From Caballeronia sp. SBC1 (lineage in GTDB: Bacteria > Pseudomonadota > Gammaproteobacteria > Burkholderiales > Burkholderiaceae), in NCBI RefSeq assembly GCF_011493005.1, contig NZ_CP049156.1, forward strand, positions 3,658,001 through 3,722,000: DNA of 64,000 nt, given 5' to 3'. This document shows, piece after piece, positions 45,401 to 53,933 of the stretch; the stretch's first letter is position 1; each line of letters opens with the position of its first letter. The position numbers were made by a program, and so were the translations under genes. The notes beneath the pieces are model-generated. The model saw nothing but the letters and a program-made list of their open reading frames with translations, did no database searches and was not told where the DNA came from.

Positions 45401-46383
45401 ATCAGAAAACGCAACCGGCAACCGCCGCGCCGCTTGTACAGAACGCGCCGAAGAAAAAGCATCGGATAACGATCCAGCGCGAGATCGCCGTGCTGCTCGC
45501 CATGATCCTGTTCAACCTGCTCTTCACGCAGCACTTCTGGTCGCTGCAGACCTTCAACGTTAACCTCACGCAAGTGGTGACGATCGTGATCGTCGGCATT
45601 GGGATGACGCTGGTCGTGGCGACGGGCGGTATCGATTTATCGGTAGGCGCTTCAATGGCGATTGCCGGTTCGCTCGCGCCGATGATCTTCATGAACGTCG
45701 CCGGGCCATTCGGCATTGCACTAGCCTTTGTCTTGCCCGTCATGGCCGCGGCCCTCTGCGGTGTGTTCAACGGCTTCCTCGTCACGAGGCTTTCTGTACA
45801 GCCCATTGTCGCGACACTGGTGCTGTTCATCGCAGGACGCGGCATTGCGCAGGTGTTCACCGATGGCAGCCTGCAAGCGTTCGATAACCCCGCGTTCCAG
45901 TGGATCGCGCTGGGCCGCGTGGCGGGCGTGCCGGCGCAAGTGTTCCTGATGCTCGCGCTCGTGGCGTTGTTCGCGTGGATCGTGCGCAAGACCTTGTTCG
46001 GCCAGTACCTGCTTGTGACCGGCGGGAACGAACAGGCCGCGTACCTGAGCGGCATTCCAACGGCGCGCGTGAAAATGATTGCGTACACGTTGTGCGCGGC
46101 GCTGGCGGGGCTGGCAGGGTTGATATCGATATCGGTCAATTCCTCGTCGGACGCCAATGTGATCGGCCTCGGCTCCGAGCTCGATGCCATTGCGGCAGTG
46201 GCCGTGGGCGGCACGGCGTTGACGGGCGGCAGAGCGTACATAGTGGGGACGCTGATTGGTGCGCTGATCATCCAGTTGCTCCGATACACGCTGCTCGCAC
46301 ACGGCATTCCCGATGCCGCCGCGCTCGTGGTGAAAGCCGGCATCATCATCGCTGCGGTGTATGTGCAGCGGCGCCATCGATAG
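45397..46383 (+). CDS. Sugar ABC transporter permease (YtfT-like)
   Basis: 328 residues; starts inside the ATPase stop (ATGA overlap). Hydrophobic helices throughout, with the family motifs VVATGGIDLSVGASMAIAGS, FNGFLVTRLSVQPIVATL, LVTGGNEQAAYLSGIPTARVK and GTALTGGRAYIVGTLIGALI. It forms one half of the membrane channel, with YjfF-like as the other. Confidence 0.94.
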   Translation: MNQKTQPATAAPLVQNAPKKKHRITIQREIAVLLAMILFNLLFTQHFWSLQTFNVNLTQVVTIVIVGIGMTLVVATGGIDLSVGASMAIAGSLAPMIFMNVAGPFGIALAFVLPVMAAALCGVFNGFLVTRLSVQPIVATLVLFIAGRGIAQVFTDGSLQAFDNPAFQWIALGRVAGVPAQVFLMLALVALFAWIVRKTLFGQYLLVTGGNEQAAYLSGIPTARVKMIAYTLCAALAGLAGLISISVNSSSDANVIGLGSELDAIAAVAVGGTALTGGRAYIVGTLIGALIIQLLRYTLLAHGIPDAAALVVKAGIIIAAVYVQRRHR

Positions 46384-46395
46384 GGAAACATCGAC

Positions 46396-47352
46396 ATGAA
46401 AAAGAACCTTCCTATTTTGCTGGCGTTAGCGGCCTTGCTCGTACTCGGCGTGCTTCGATACGACCACTTCGCATCGGCCTACAACATCAACTCGTTCTGG
46501 CGATACAACTCGATGTTCGCGTTGATATCGGTAGGCATGGCGTTTGTGATCATCACGGGCGGTATCGATTTGTCGGTGGGAACGGTGGCTGCGCTGGCGA
46601 GCGTGGTGGCCGCGCTGGCGAGCCCGCATGGCGGTCTGGTCGCAGTGCTTGCGGGCGCGGGCGCGGGGCTCGCGATAGGCGTATTGAATGGCATCGTGAT
46701 CACGCACATGCGGATCTTGCCGTTTATCGTGACATTGGCGACCAGCCTGGGGGCGCATGGGTTGGCGTTGCTGCTGGGACATAACGATGCCGTATCGATC
46801 GCGCCTACTTCCAGTTTCGGCAACTTCGGCCAAGGGGATTTTTGGGGCTTGCCGATACCGGGAATCGTGGCGGCGGTGGTAGCCGTTTTGGGCTGGCTCG
46901 CCTTGAGAAGCACGCGCTTCGGACGACACGCGCTGGCAATAGGCGGCAGTGAAGAAGCCTCGCGTTTGATGGGCTTGAATGTGGACAGGACGCTGGTTGC
47001 CGTCTATGCATTGAGCGGTTTGCTGGCCGGCCTTGCGGGCGCGATATTGGCTGCCCAATTCGGCGCAGGGCAACCGAACGAAGGGGTGGGCTGGGAGCTG
47101 TTCGCGATATCGGCGGTGGTGCTTGGCGGGACGTTATTGACCGGCGGGCAAGGATCGATCGCGATGACCATTGCCGGCGTCGCGCTGCTGGGTTTGGTGT
47201 TCAATCTGCTGAACTTTGAGAATGGATTGGGCTTTATCAGCCTGTCGGCGTATTGGCAATCGGTGATACGCGGCGTGTTCTTGTTGCTGGTGATCGTGCT
47301 GCAAGCGCGCGTGCTGAAGAAGCGGGTGACGGTGACAAAGCTGGCTCATTGA
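46396..47352 (+). CDS. Sugar ABC transporter permease (YjfF-like)
   Basis: 318 residues, 12 bases after the previous permease, with AGGGAAA before the ATG. Same family as its neighbour: FVIITGGIDLSVGTVAALAS, LNGIVITHMRILPFIVTLATS, IGGSEEASRLMGLNV and GGTLLTGGQGSIAMTIAG. Two different permeases with one fused ATPase and one binding protein is the E. coli ytfQRT-yjfF layout, which supports a heterodimeric channel. Confidence 0.94.
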   Translation: MKKNLPILLALAALLVLGVLRYDHFASAYNINSFWRYNSMFALISVGMAFVIITGGIDLSVGTVAALASVVAALASPHGGLVAVLAGAGAGLAIGVLNGIVITHMRILPFIVTLATSLGAHGLALLLGHNDAVSIAPTSSFGNFGQGDFWGLPIPGIVAAVVAVLGWLALRSTRFGRHALAIGGSEEASRLMGLNVDRTLVAVYALSGLLAGLAGAILAAQFGAGQPNEGVGWELFAISAVVLGGTLLTGGQGSIAMTIAGVALLGLVFNLLNFENGLGFISLSAYWQSVIRGVFLLLVIVLQARVLKKRVTVTKLAH

Positions 47353-47356
47353 ATGG

Positions 47357-47385
47357 ATAAGCCGCCACGCAACGTGGCGGCTTAT
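47357..47385 (+). terminator. Strong hairpin after the sugar transporter operon
   Basis: Perfect 13-base stem ATAAGCCGCCACG (47357-47369) with CGTGGCGGCTTAT (47373-47385), loop of three. No real T-run, so termination may be partial. Confidence 0.6.
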
Positions 47386-47473
47386 AAGAATAGGTGAGCA
47401 AGTTTCAGGAAAGAGAATCTGCTAAGTTACTGACACTGATCCAGCAGAAAGCCCGAAGGCGAAAATTACCGCC

Positions 47474-48079
47474 ATGTTCGACCTCTTCGACGACATTCCC
47501 AAGCCTGACATCGTATGGTTGCCTGACTGGCTGGACGCGCCGAGTGCATCGGACACGCTAGCGGCTTTACTCGATGAAATCACCTGGCAACAGGACTCAA
47601 TGAACACGCCCGCCGGCAAGATTCCCTTCCCGCGTTTGACCGCGTGGCAGGGAGATCACGGCGCGGTGTATGTGTACTCAGGTATTCGCAACGTCCCGAA
47701 GCCGTGGACGCCGACCGTGCTGGCGCTGAAGACGCACGCGGAAGAAACATCCAAAACCCGCTTCAACAGCGTGCTGATCAATCGCTACCGCACGGGCCAG
47801 GACAGCATGGGCTGGCATGCCGACAAGGAGCCCGAACTCGGGCCACAACCGGTGATCGCGTCGGTGAGTCTGGGCACGACGCGGACCTTCGAGTTCCGGC
47901 ATACGAAGACGCGGCAAACGCATACGCTTCAACTCACGCACGGAAGCTTGCTCATCATGCAGGGGCGCACTCAACTTGACTGGGCCCATAGAGTGCCGAA
48001 AGAACCGGAAGCCCGCGGAGAACGGATCAATCTGACGTTCAGATATGTGGACTCATCGGCGGCGCTGAAGCGTTCGTAG
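47474..48079 (+). CDS. AlkB-family 2-oxoglutarate-dependent dioxygenase
   Basis: 201 residues. Repairs alkylated bases in DNA or RNA by oxidative demethylation. Iron ligands His115 and Asp117 (GWHADKE) and His172 (WAHRV); 2-oxoglutarate and substrate arginines in RINLTFR (Arg184, Arg190). RFNSVLINRYRTGQDSMGWH is the family signature. Closer in length and motifs to the ALKBH2/3-like bacterial group than to E. coli AlkB. Own transcription unit. Confidence 0.93.
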   Translation: MFDLFDDIPKPDIVWLPDWLDAPSASDTLAALLDEITWQQDSMNTPAGKIPFPRLTAWQGDHGAVYVYSGIRNVPKPWTPTVLALKTHAEETSKTRFNSVLINRYRTGQDSMGWHADKEPELGPQPVIASVSLGTTRTFEFRHTKTRQTHTLQLTHGSLLIMQGRTQLDWAHRVPKEPEARGERINLTFRYVDSSAALKRS

Positions 48080-48085
48080 ACCTGC

Positions 48086-48478
48086 TCACCGCTTCGCGAC
48101 GAAATCAATCTCGACGAGCGCATCACGAGCCAGTCCCGTTACTCCAACACACGTCCTAGCCGGCAACGGCTTAGGCAAAAAGTAGCTCTTATACACCTCG
48201 TTCATCGCGGCGTAATCACGTTTGAATTCGGTCAGGAAAATCCGCACGCTGACCACGTTATCCAGCGACAACCCTATCCCTTCCAGCACAAGAATCAGGT
48301 TATCCATCACCCGGCGCGTCTGCGCTTCCACACCTTCGGGCAAGGGTTTGGTGTCATCGGCGGGATCGGTCGGCATTTGGCCAGTGAGGAACACCCAGCC
48401 ATCCGCTTCGGCCGCGTGAGAAAAAGGACCGACCGGCGTGGGCGCGGTATCGACCATGGAAAAGGTGGGCAGCGTCAT
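48086..48478 (-). CDS. RidA-family protein
   Basis: 130 residues, the usual size. Motifs GPFSHAAEADGWVFLTGQMPTDP, TRRVMDNLILVLEGIGLSLDNVVSVRIFLTEF and PARTCVGVTGLARDALVEIDFVA mark the YjgF/RidA fold; the Arg in PARTCVGV is the key residue for 2-iminoacid deaminase activity. Convergent with alkB, seven bases apart. Confidence 0.92.
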   Translation of the reverse strand: MTLPTFSMVDTAPTPVGPFSHAAEADGWVFLTGQMPTDPADDTKPLPEGVEAQTRRVMDNLILVLEGIGLSLDNVVSVRIFLTEFKRDYAAMNEVYKSYFLPKPLPARTCVGVTGLARDALVEIDFVAKR

Positions 48479-48674
48479 CGTGTCTCCTTAAAAAGTACAG
48501 GCCGTTACCGTAACGGATCAAAAATCCGGCCGCTGGGCCTGACGATCACAACGCTCGACGGCTTGCGGCACTATCAAATTTCGGCGACAAGCATCCACCC
48601 GCAAACATCCCTTCATTTTCATTACATTGCGACGGCATGCGCCTTGCTCTAGTCGAGCATCACAGGACGATCCC

Positions 48675-49907
48675 ATGCCCAAGAAAAAGAAATTCAAGCT
48701 TCCCAGCCCCAATGATCGTCTGGCGCTCCTGAATGAGCGCCGCAACATGAAAATGGCTGAATCCGCGCATGCTTACGTCCGCGGCGCCACGACCAAGTTC
48801 TATGAATGGCTCGACGGCATTGAAGGTCACTCGCTGCCCGAAGGGCCGGCTATCTGGATCTGCGGCGATTGCCACACAGGCAATCTCGGACCCATTGCCA
48901 ACGCCGACGGCCGCGTGGAGATCCAGATCCGCGATCTCGACCAGACCGTGATCGGCAACCCGGCGCACGACATCATCCGGCTGGGGTTATCGCTGGCAAC
49001 GGCCGCGCGCGGCTCCGACCTGCCCGGCGTCACGACAGCACGCATGATGGAAGCACTCGCGCAAGGCTATGAACATGCCTTCGACCGTTCCAGCCGTCGC
49101 TCCGCCGAGGACACAAAACCCGAAGAAGTACGGGTGATGATGAAGGAAGCCGTGCGCCGCACGTGGCAGCAACTGGCGATCGAACGCATTGAAGACATTG
49201 AACCGAGCATTCCCCTCGGCAAGCGTTTCTGGCCGCTCGAAAAAACCGAGCGCGCCGAAATAAAGGCGTTGTTCCAGCAGCGCGAGATTGCCAATATCGC
49301 AACCGCCCTGCGCAAGGACGCCGACGAAGAAAAGGTCACCGTAATCGATGCCGCGTATTGGGTGAAAGGCTGCAGCTCGCTCGGCCGGTTGCGGTACGCG
49401 GTGTTGCTGGACATCGATGGCGGCGCGATAGAGGGCGACGATCTTTGCCTCATCGATATCAAGGAAGGCGTGAAGGCCGCCGCACCGCGTTATACGGATG
49501 CGGACTCGACCAAGCGCATGCCACGCGATAACGCCGAACGTATTGTGGAAGGAGCACGGCATCTGACGCCGTGGCTGGGAGAGCGGATGCGCTCCGCGCG
49601 TTTGAACGACCGGTCGGTGGTAATTCGCGAGTTGTTGCCGCAGGACATGAAGCTGACGGTCGAGCAATTGACGCAGGATGAAGCGATGAAGGCAGCGCGC
49701 TTCCTGGCGATGGTGGTTGGCAAAGCGCACGCAAGGCAGATGGATTCGGCACAGCGACGCGCGTGGTTATCGGAGTTGCGCCGCGCTAAGTCGAAATCGC
49801 TCGATGCGCCGTCGTGGCTTTGGAAAAGTATCGTGGAGTTGGTGAGCAGCCACGAAGCCGGTTATCTTGAACATTGTCGGCGGTATGCGCTGGGGTCGGC
49901 TTCTTAA
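48675..49907 (+). CDS. DUF2252-family protein
   Basis: 410 residues from the ATG at 48675, with AGGA upstream; a longer frame from 48627 has no support. Lys-rich N-terminus, then RGATTKFYEWLDG, IWICGDCHTGNLGPIANADG and IRDLDQTVIGNPAHDIIRLGLSLA, which are DUF2252 signatures and loosely recall the aminoglycoside phosphotransferase/kinase fold (GDCHTGN, D-L-D-Q). Activity is not established. Followed by a strong terminator. Confidence 0.9.
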   Translation: MPKKKKFKLPSPNDRLALLNERRNMKMAESAHAYVRGATTKFYEWLDGIEGHSLPEGPAIWICGDCHTGNLGPIANADGRVEIQIRDLDQTVIGNPAHDIIRLGLSLATAARGSDLPGVTTARMMEALAQGYEHAFDRSSRRSAEDTKPEEVRVMMKEAVRRTWQQLAIERIEDIEPSIPLGKRFWPLEKTERAEIKALFQQREIANIATALRKDADEEKVTVIDAAYWVKGCSSLGRLRYAVLLDIDGGAIEGDDLCLIDIKEGVKAAAPRYTDADSTKRMPRDNAERIVEGARHLTPWLGERMRSARLNDRSVVIRELLPQDMKLTVEQLTQDEAMKAARFLAMVVGKAHARQMDSAQRRAWLSELRRAKSKSLDAPSWLWKSIVELVSSHEAGYLEHCRRYALGSAS

Positions 49908-49929
49908 CGGAAGCTGCGTTCATCGGCCT

Positions 49930-49976
49930 ACAAAAAGAAGGGCTGTTCCAAGTAGCGTTGGAACAGCCCTTCTTTT
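49930..49976. terminator. Bidirectional terminator
   Basis: A 17-base stem AAAGAAGGGCTGTTCCA (49934-49950) with TGGAACAGCCCTTCTTT (49959-49975), T-rich on both strands after the arms. It serves the convergent genes at 48675 and 50034. Confidence 0.93.
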
Positions 49977-50033
49977 CTTTGTACAAGCCGTCTTGATGTT
50001 TGACGACCGATCAGAGGATCGATCGACACTTAC

Positions 50034-50318
50034 TCAATAGCCGTAGCCGCGGCGTTCGCGCTCATGATTCTCGCGCCACTGTTCATGACGCCATTCGCGG
50101 CGATGCCATTCACGTTCGCGCCATGCCTCGTCGCGATAACCACCGTAACCGCCGTATCCATACCCCACGACAACAGGCGGCGGTGCGACATACACCGGCG
50201 CTGGCGCGTAGTAACCCGGTACGCCGATCCCCACGGCGACATCCACATGCGCCGACGCCGCCGCCGACACCATCAATACACTCAAGCCCAGTACTGCACC
50301 CAGGATCTTCTTGTTCAT
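50034..50318 (-). CDS. Exported Gly/Tyr/Arg-rich protein (94 aa)
   Basis: Signal peptide LGAVLGLSVLMVSAAASAHV, then a valine/proline-rich part (GYYAPAPVYVAPPPVVVGYG), a GYGGYGGY stretch and an Arg/Glu/Trp-rich tail (WREREWHRREWRHEQWRE). Proteins of this make-up are common in Burkholderiaceae and are of unknown function. A ribosome site (GAGAGACGC) precedes the ATG. Confidence 0.8.
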   Translation of the reverse strand: MNKKILGAVLGLSVLMVSAAASAHVDVAVGIGVPGYYAPAPVYVAPPPVVVGYGYGGYGGYRDEAWREREWHRREWRHEQWRENHERERRGYGY

Positions 50319-50434
50319 TGCGTCTCTCCGTGCACATGGTGTGCAAACGTGTTGTTTACGTCACCGAGTGTAGGGAGAGCGCTCTGATACAAGTGCTACC
50401 GGAATACGATAAAGGTAACCAAGCGTATCTGTTA

Positions 50435-52072
50435 CTAGAACCCCGCCGCCAGCCCGTCCCTGCGGCTATCGCTCGCCGCCACATACCCGCGCTCAGGATC
50501 GTCGCGGTCCAGCTTCCAGATGTACTGACCCGAACCGAAGTCCATATAAGGGTCGTCGACGGATTCGATCGTGTGTCCCATCGCTTGAAGCGCCTGCACC
50601 GTTTCGCGATCAAGCGTCGATTCCACATCGACGGTGAAATCGCGATTCACCTTCCAGCGCGGAGCATCACAAGCGGCTTGCGGTTGCTGACCGTAATCGA
50701 GCAAACGCACGATGGATTGCAGATGGCCTTGCGGCTGCATATCGCCGCCCATCACGCCAAAGCTCATCACCGCTTCTTGCGTGCCGTTCACGTCCTGCGT
50801 GAGGAACGCAGGGATGATGGTGTGGAACGGCCGCTTGCCGCCTTCCACCACGTTCGCGGACTTCGGGTCCATAGAGAAACCAAAACCGCGGTTTTGCATC
50901 GCAATACCCGAATCGGGCACGACCACACCTGAGCCAAAACCCATGTAGTTCGACTGGATGAAACTCACCATCATGCCGCGCTCGTCCGCCACCGACATAT
51001 AGATGGTCCCGCCCGCCGGCGGCATGCCGAAGTCGAAGTGCTTCGCCTTGTTCGGATCGATGAGTTTGGCGCGCTCGGTGAGATACGCGTCGTCGAGCAT
51101 TTGCTCGGGCGTGACGTCCATGGAACGCGGATCGGCGACGTACTGATAGACATCGGCGAAAGCGAGCTTCATGGCTTCAATCTGCAAATGCTGCGATTCG
51201 ATCTTGTCGACGGTCAGCGACTTCACATCGAATTTATCGAGGATGCCGAGCGCGATCAGCGCGGCAATGCCCTGCCCGTTCGGCGGAATTTCATGGACCG
51301 TATGTCCGCGATAATCCTTCGAGATCGGCTCGACCCAGTCGGCCTTGTAGTTACGCAGATCGGCAGCGGTCATCGCGCCGCCGCCCTGCTTCGCAAACGC
51401 CGCGATCTTCTCGGCAATCTCGCCTTCGTAGTACGCGCGCGGCCCGTGTTCGGCCAGCGCGCGCAAGGTCTTGGCATGACCGGGATAACGCATCAACTCG
51501 CTGATCTCCGGCGCACGGCCGCGTGGCATGAAGGTATCGGCGAAACCCGGCTGGTCTTTCAACTCGGGAATGGCCGCCGCCCATTTGTACGCAACGATGC
51601 TCGCCACCGCATGCCCACGCTCGGCAATTTCAATAGCCGGTTCCATCAGGTCACCGAACGGCAGCGAGCCGAACTTCGCGTGCAGCGCTTCCCATCCCGC
51701 GATCACGCCGGGCACGGTGACCGCATCCCAACCGCGCTTCGGCTGGTTCGCCAGGCCATTTTGCTCGCCGTATTTGTTCTTGAAGTAATCGACGTTCCAC
51801 GCGGCCGGAGACACACCCGATGCGTTCAAGCCATGTAGCTTGGCACCGTCCCAGACGAGCGCGAACGCGTCGCCACCAAGGCCGCACGACACGGGCTCGA
51901 CCAGCGTGATGGCTGCTGCTGCCGCGATAGCCGCATCGACGGCGTTACCGCCCTTCCACAACATGCGCAAGCCGGCTTGCGCGGCGAGCGGATGCGACGT
52001 CGAAACAATATTGCGCGCGAACACAGGCAAGCGCGGCGTGGGATAGGGGTTCTGCCAGTTGAAGCGGGTCAT
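50435..52072 (-). CDS. Gamma-glutamyltransferase family protein
   Basis: 545 residues from the ATG at 52072. Splits the gamma-glutamyl bond of glutathione and related compounds. Family features: ASGVSPAAW, FGDLMEPAIEIAERG, and the self-processing site GGTIYMSVADERG with candidate nucleophile Thr356, followed by SNYMGFGSGVVVPDSG. No signal peptide is seen, unlike periplasmic GGT, so it may act in the cytosol on imported peptides. It is the last gene of the importer operon, 37 bases after the permease. Confidence 0.9.
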   Translation of the reverse strand: MTRFNWQNPYPTPRLPVFARNIVSTSHPLAAQAGLRMLWKGGNAVDAAIAAAAAITLVEPVSCGLGGDAFALVWDGAKLHGLNASGVSPAAWNVDYFKNKYGEQNGLANQPKRGWDAVTVPGVIAGWEALHAKFGSLPFGDLMEPAIEIAERGHAVASIVAYKWAAAIPELKDQPGFADTFMPRGRAPEISELMRYPGHAKTLRALAEHGPRAYYEGEIAEKIAAFAKQGGGAMTAADLRNYKADWVEPISKDYRGHTVHEIPPNGQGIAALIALGILDKFDVKSLTVDKIESQHLQIEAMKLAFADVYQYVADPRSMDVTPEQMLDDAYLTERAKLIDPNKAKHFDFGMPPAGGTIYMSVADERGMMVSFIQSNYMGFGSGVVVPDSGIAMQNRGFGFSMDPKSANVVEGGKRPFHTIIPAFLTQDVNGTQEAVMSFGVMGGDMQPQGHLQSIVRLLDYGQQPQAACDAPRWKVNRDFTVDVESTLDRETVQALQAMGHTIESVDDPYMDFGSGQYIWKLDRDDPERGYVAASDSRRDGLAAGF

Positions 52073-52109
52073 GGAAAACTCGTCTCTTGTGTGGTGAAAG
52101 TTGCTGAAG

Positions 52110-52982
52110 TCAAAGCTCGCGCGGATCGAGCGCGTCGCGCAATCCATCGCCGAGCAGGTTGAAGCCGAGTACGGCCAGGAAGATCGCGATGCCCGGGAAG
52201 ATCGACATCCACGGCGCCTGGCTGACGAAGTCCTTCGCGGTGTTCAGCATCGATCCCCACGATGGCGCGGGCGGCAATTGCCCGAGGCCGAGGAACGACA
52301 GGCTGGCTTCCGCGATGATCGCCATGGCAACCGTGAGGCTGGCCTGCACGATGATGGGCGGCAGCACGTTCGGGAAAATATAGCGGACGATAATGCGGAA
52401 ATGGCCGAGCCCGATCGCACGCGCACCTTCCACATAATCCTCCGCTTTGACGCTGATTGCCTGGCCGCGCGTGAGGCGCACGAAACGCGGCATGGCCGAG
52501 ACGCCGATAGCGATCATCGCGTTGGTTAGGCTGGGTCCGAGGAACGCGGCCAGTGCGATCGCAAGGATCAGGAAAGGGATGGACAGCAAGGCGTCGGTGA
52601 AGCGCGAGATCACGCCATCGACCAGCTTGCCGAAGTAGCCTGCGAGCAAACCGAGCGGCACGCCAATCACGACCGCAATCCCCACCGACACCACGCCCGC
52701 CAGCAACGAAGCGCGGGCGCCCCACAGCAGGCGCGTGAGCACGTCGCGGCCGAGTTCATCGGTTCCAAACCAATGACTAGCCGATGGCGCTTGCCGCACC
52801 GTCATGAAGCTCGCCTGAATGGGATCGTAGGGCGAGAGCCACGGCGCGAAGATGGCTACGAGAATTACTAGCGACACAATCGCCGCGCCAGCCACAGCCG
52901 CACGATTGCGCATGAAGCGCCCTAACGCGCGATTGCGTTTGCGCGGCAGAGCTGCTGTTTCCACTTCCACAATAGTCGCCAT
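52110..52982 (-). CDS. Peptide/glutathione-type ABC transporter permease (DppC/GsiD-like)
   Basis: 290 residues. N-terminal cytoplasmic tip, hydrophobic helix AGAAIVSLVILVAIFAPWLS, then HWFGTDELGRDVLTRLLWGARASLLAG and the EAA-type loop EDYVEGARAIGLGHFRIIVRYIFPN, all standard for this permease family. It overlaps the upstream permease by one base, so the two are coupled. Confidence 0.93.
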   Translation of the reverse strand: MATIVEVETAALPRKRNRALGRFMRNRAAVAGAAIVSLVILVAIFAPWLSPYDPIQASFMTVRQAPSASHWFGTDELGRDVLTRLLWGARASLLAGVVSVGIAVVIGVPLGLLAGYFGKLVDGVISRFTDALLSIPFLILAIALAAFLGPSLTNAMIAIGVSAMPRFVRLTRGQAISVKAEDYVEGARAIGLGHFRIIVRYIFPNVLPPIIVQASLTVAMAIIAEASLSFLGLGQLPPAPSWGSMLNTAKDFVSQAPWMSIFPGIAIFLAVLGFNLLGDGLRDALDPREL

Positions 52983-53926
52983 CAGCTTTTCCTCAGCCGC
53001 GGATTGAGCAGGACGTATAGGACATCGGCGAACAGATTCACCACGATAAACCCTACCGCCGTGACCAGCACCACGCCTTGAACGACGGCGTAGTCGCGAT
53101 TGAAAACCGCATCGACGACAAGCTTGCCGAAGCCAGGAATAGTGAACACTTGTTCCGTCAGAACCGCGCCTGCCAGCAACTCGCCGAACAGCAAAGCAAG
53201 CACCGTGACGATCGGAATCAGCGCGTTGCGAAAGCCGTGCTTGACCACGACCGTGCCGCGTAAAAGCCCCTTGGCGCGCGCAGTCCGAATGTAGTCGCTA
53301 CGAAGAACGCTGAGCATCGCGCTACGCGTGTGGCGCATCAACTGCGCGCCGAGCGCTGCGCCCAACACGAACGCGGGCATCAGCATGGTCTTGATGCTCA
53401 ACCAAAAGTCCTCGGTCGGCGACACGTATCCGGATGAAGGCAACAACTGCCATTTCACCGATACTAAAAAGATCAGGATGATCCCGAGCCAGAAATTCGG
53501 TATGGACATGCCCGTCAGCGCAAGAACATTAGCGCCGTAGTCGAGCGCTTTGCCCTTGTTCGCCGCCGATAAAACCCCCAGCGGCATGCCAATGCCAATC
53601 GCGAAGATCATCGCCATGACGGCCAGTTGCAGCGTCACCGGCAACTTCTGCGCGATGAGTTTGGTCACCGGCACATCGGTCCTGAGCGACGCGCCCAGAT
53701 CGCCATGAAGAATGTCCTTCACCCACAGCGCGTATTGCACGGGCACGGGTTCATCGAGGTGATACTTCAGCCGCAACGTAGCTATGACCTGCGGGTTCTG
53801 GTCTTCGCCGGCCATCGCCATGACCGGATCGCCGGGTAGCATTTTCTGCAGGCCGAAGATCATCATCGACACCAGGATCAGTGTCGGGATTGCAACGAGC
53901 GCGCGGTTGGCGATGATTCGTATCAT
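52982..53926 (-). CDS. Peptide/glutathione-type ABC transporter permease (DppB/GsiC-like)
   Basis: 314 residues. Motifs LVSMMIFGLQKMLPGDPVMAMAG near the N-terminus, GDLGASLRTDVPVTKLI, and the ATPase-contact loop RSDYIRTARAKGLLRGTVVVKHGFRNAL; ends with the helix VLLNPRLRKS. Partner of the downstream permease. Lies seven bases from the binding-protein gene. Confidence 0.93.
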   Translation of the reverse strand: MIRIIANRALVAIPTLILVSMMIFGLQKMLPGDPVMAMAGEDQNPQVIATLRLKYHLDEPVPVQYALWVKDILHGDLGASLRTDVPVTKLIAQKLPVTLQLAVMAMIFAIGIGMPLGVLSAANKGKALDYGANVLALTGMSIPNFWLGIILIFLVSVKWQLLPSSGYVSPTEDFWLSIKTMLMPAFVLGAALGAQLMRHTRSAMLSVLRSDYIRTARAKGLLRGTVVVKHGFRNALIPIVTVLALLFGELLAGAVLTEQVFTIPGFGKLVVDAVFNRDYAVVQGVVLVTAVGFIVVNLFADVLYVLLNPRLRKS

Positions 53927-53933
53927 TAACGGA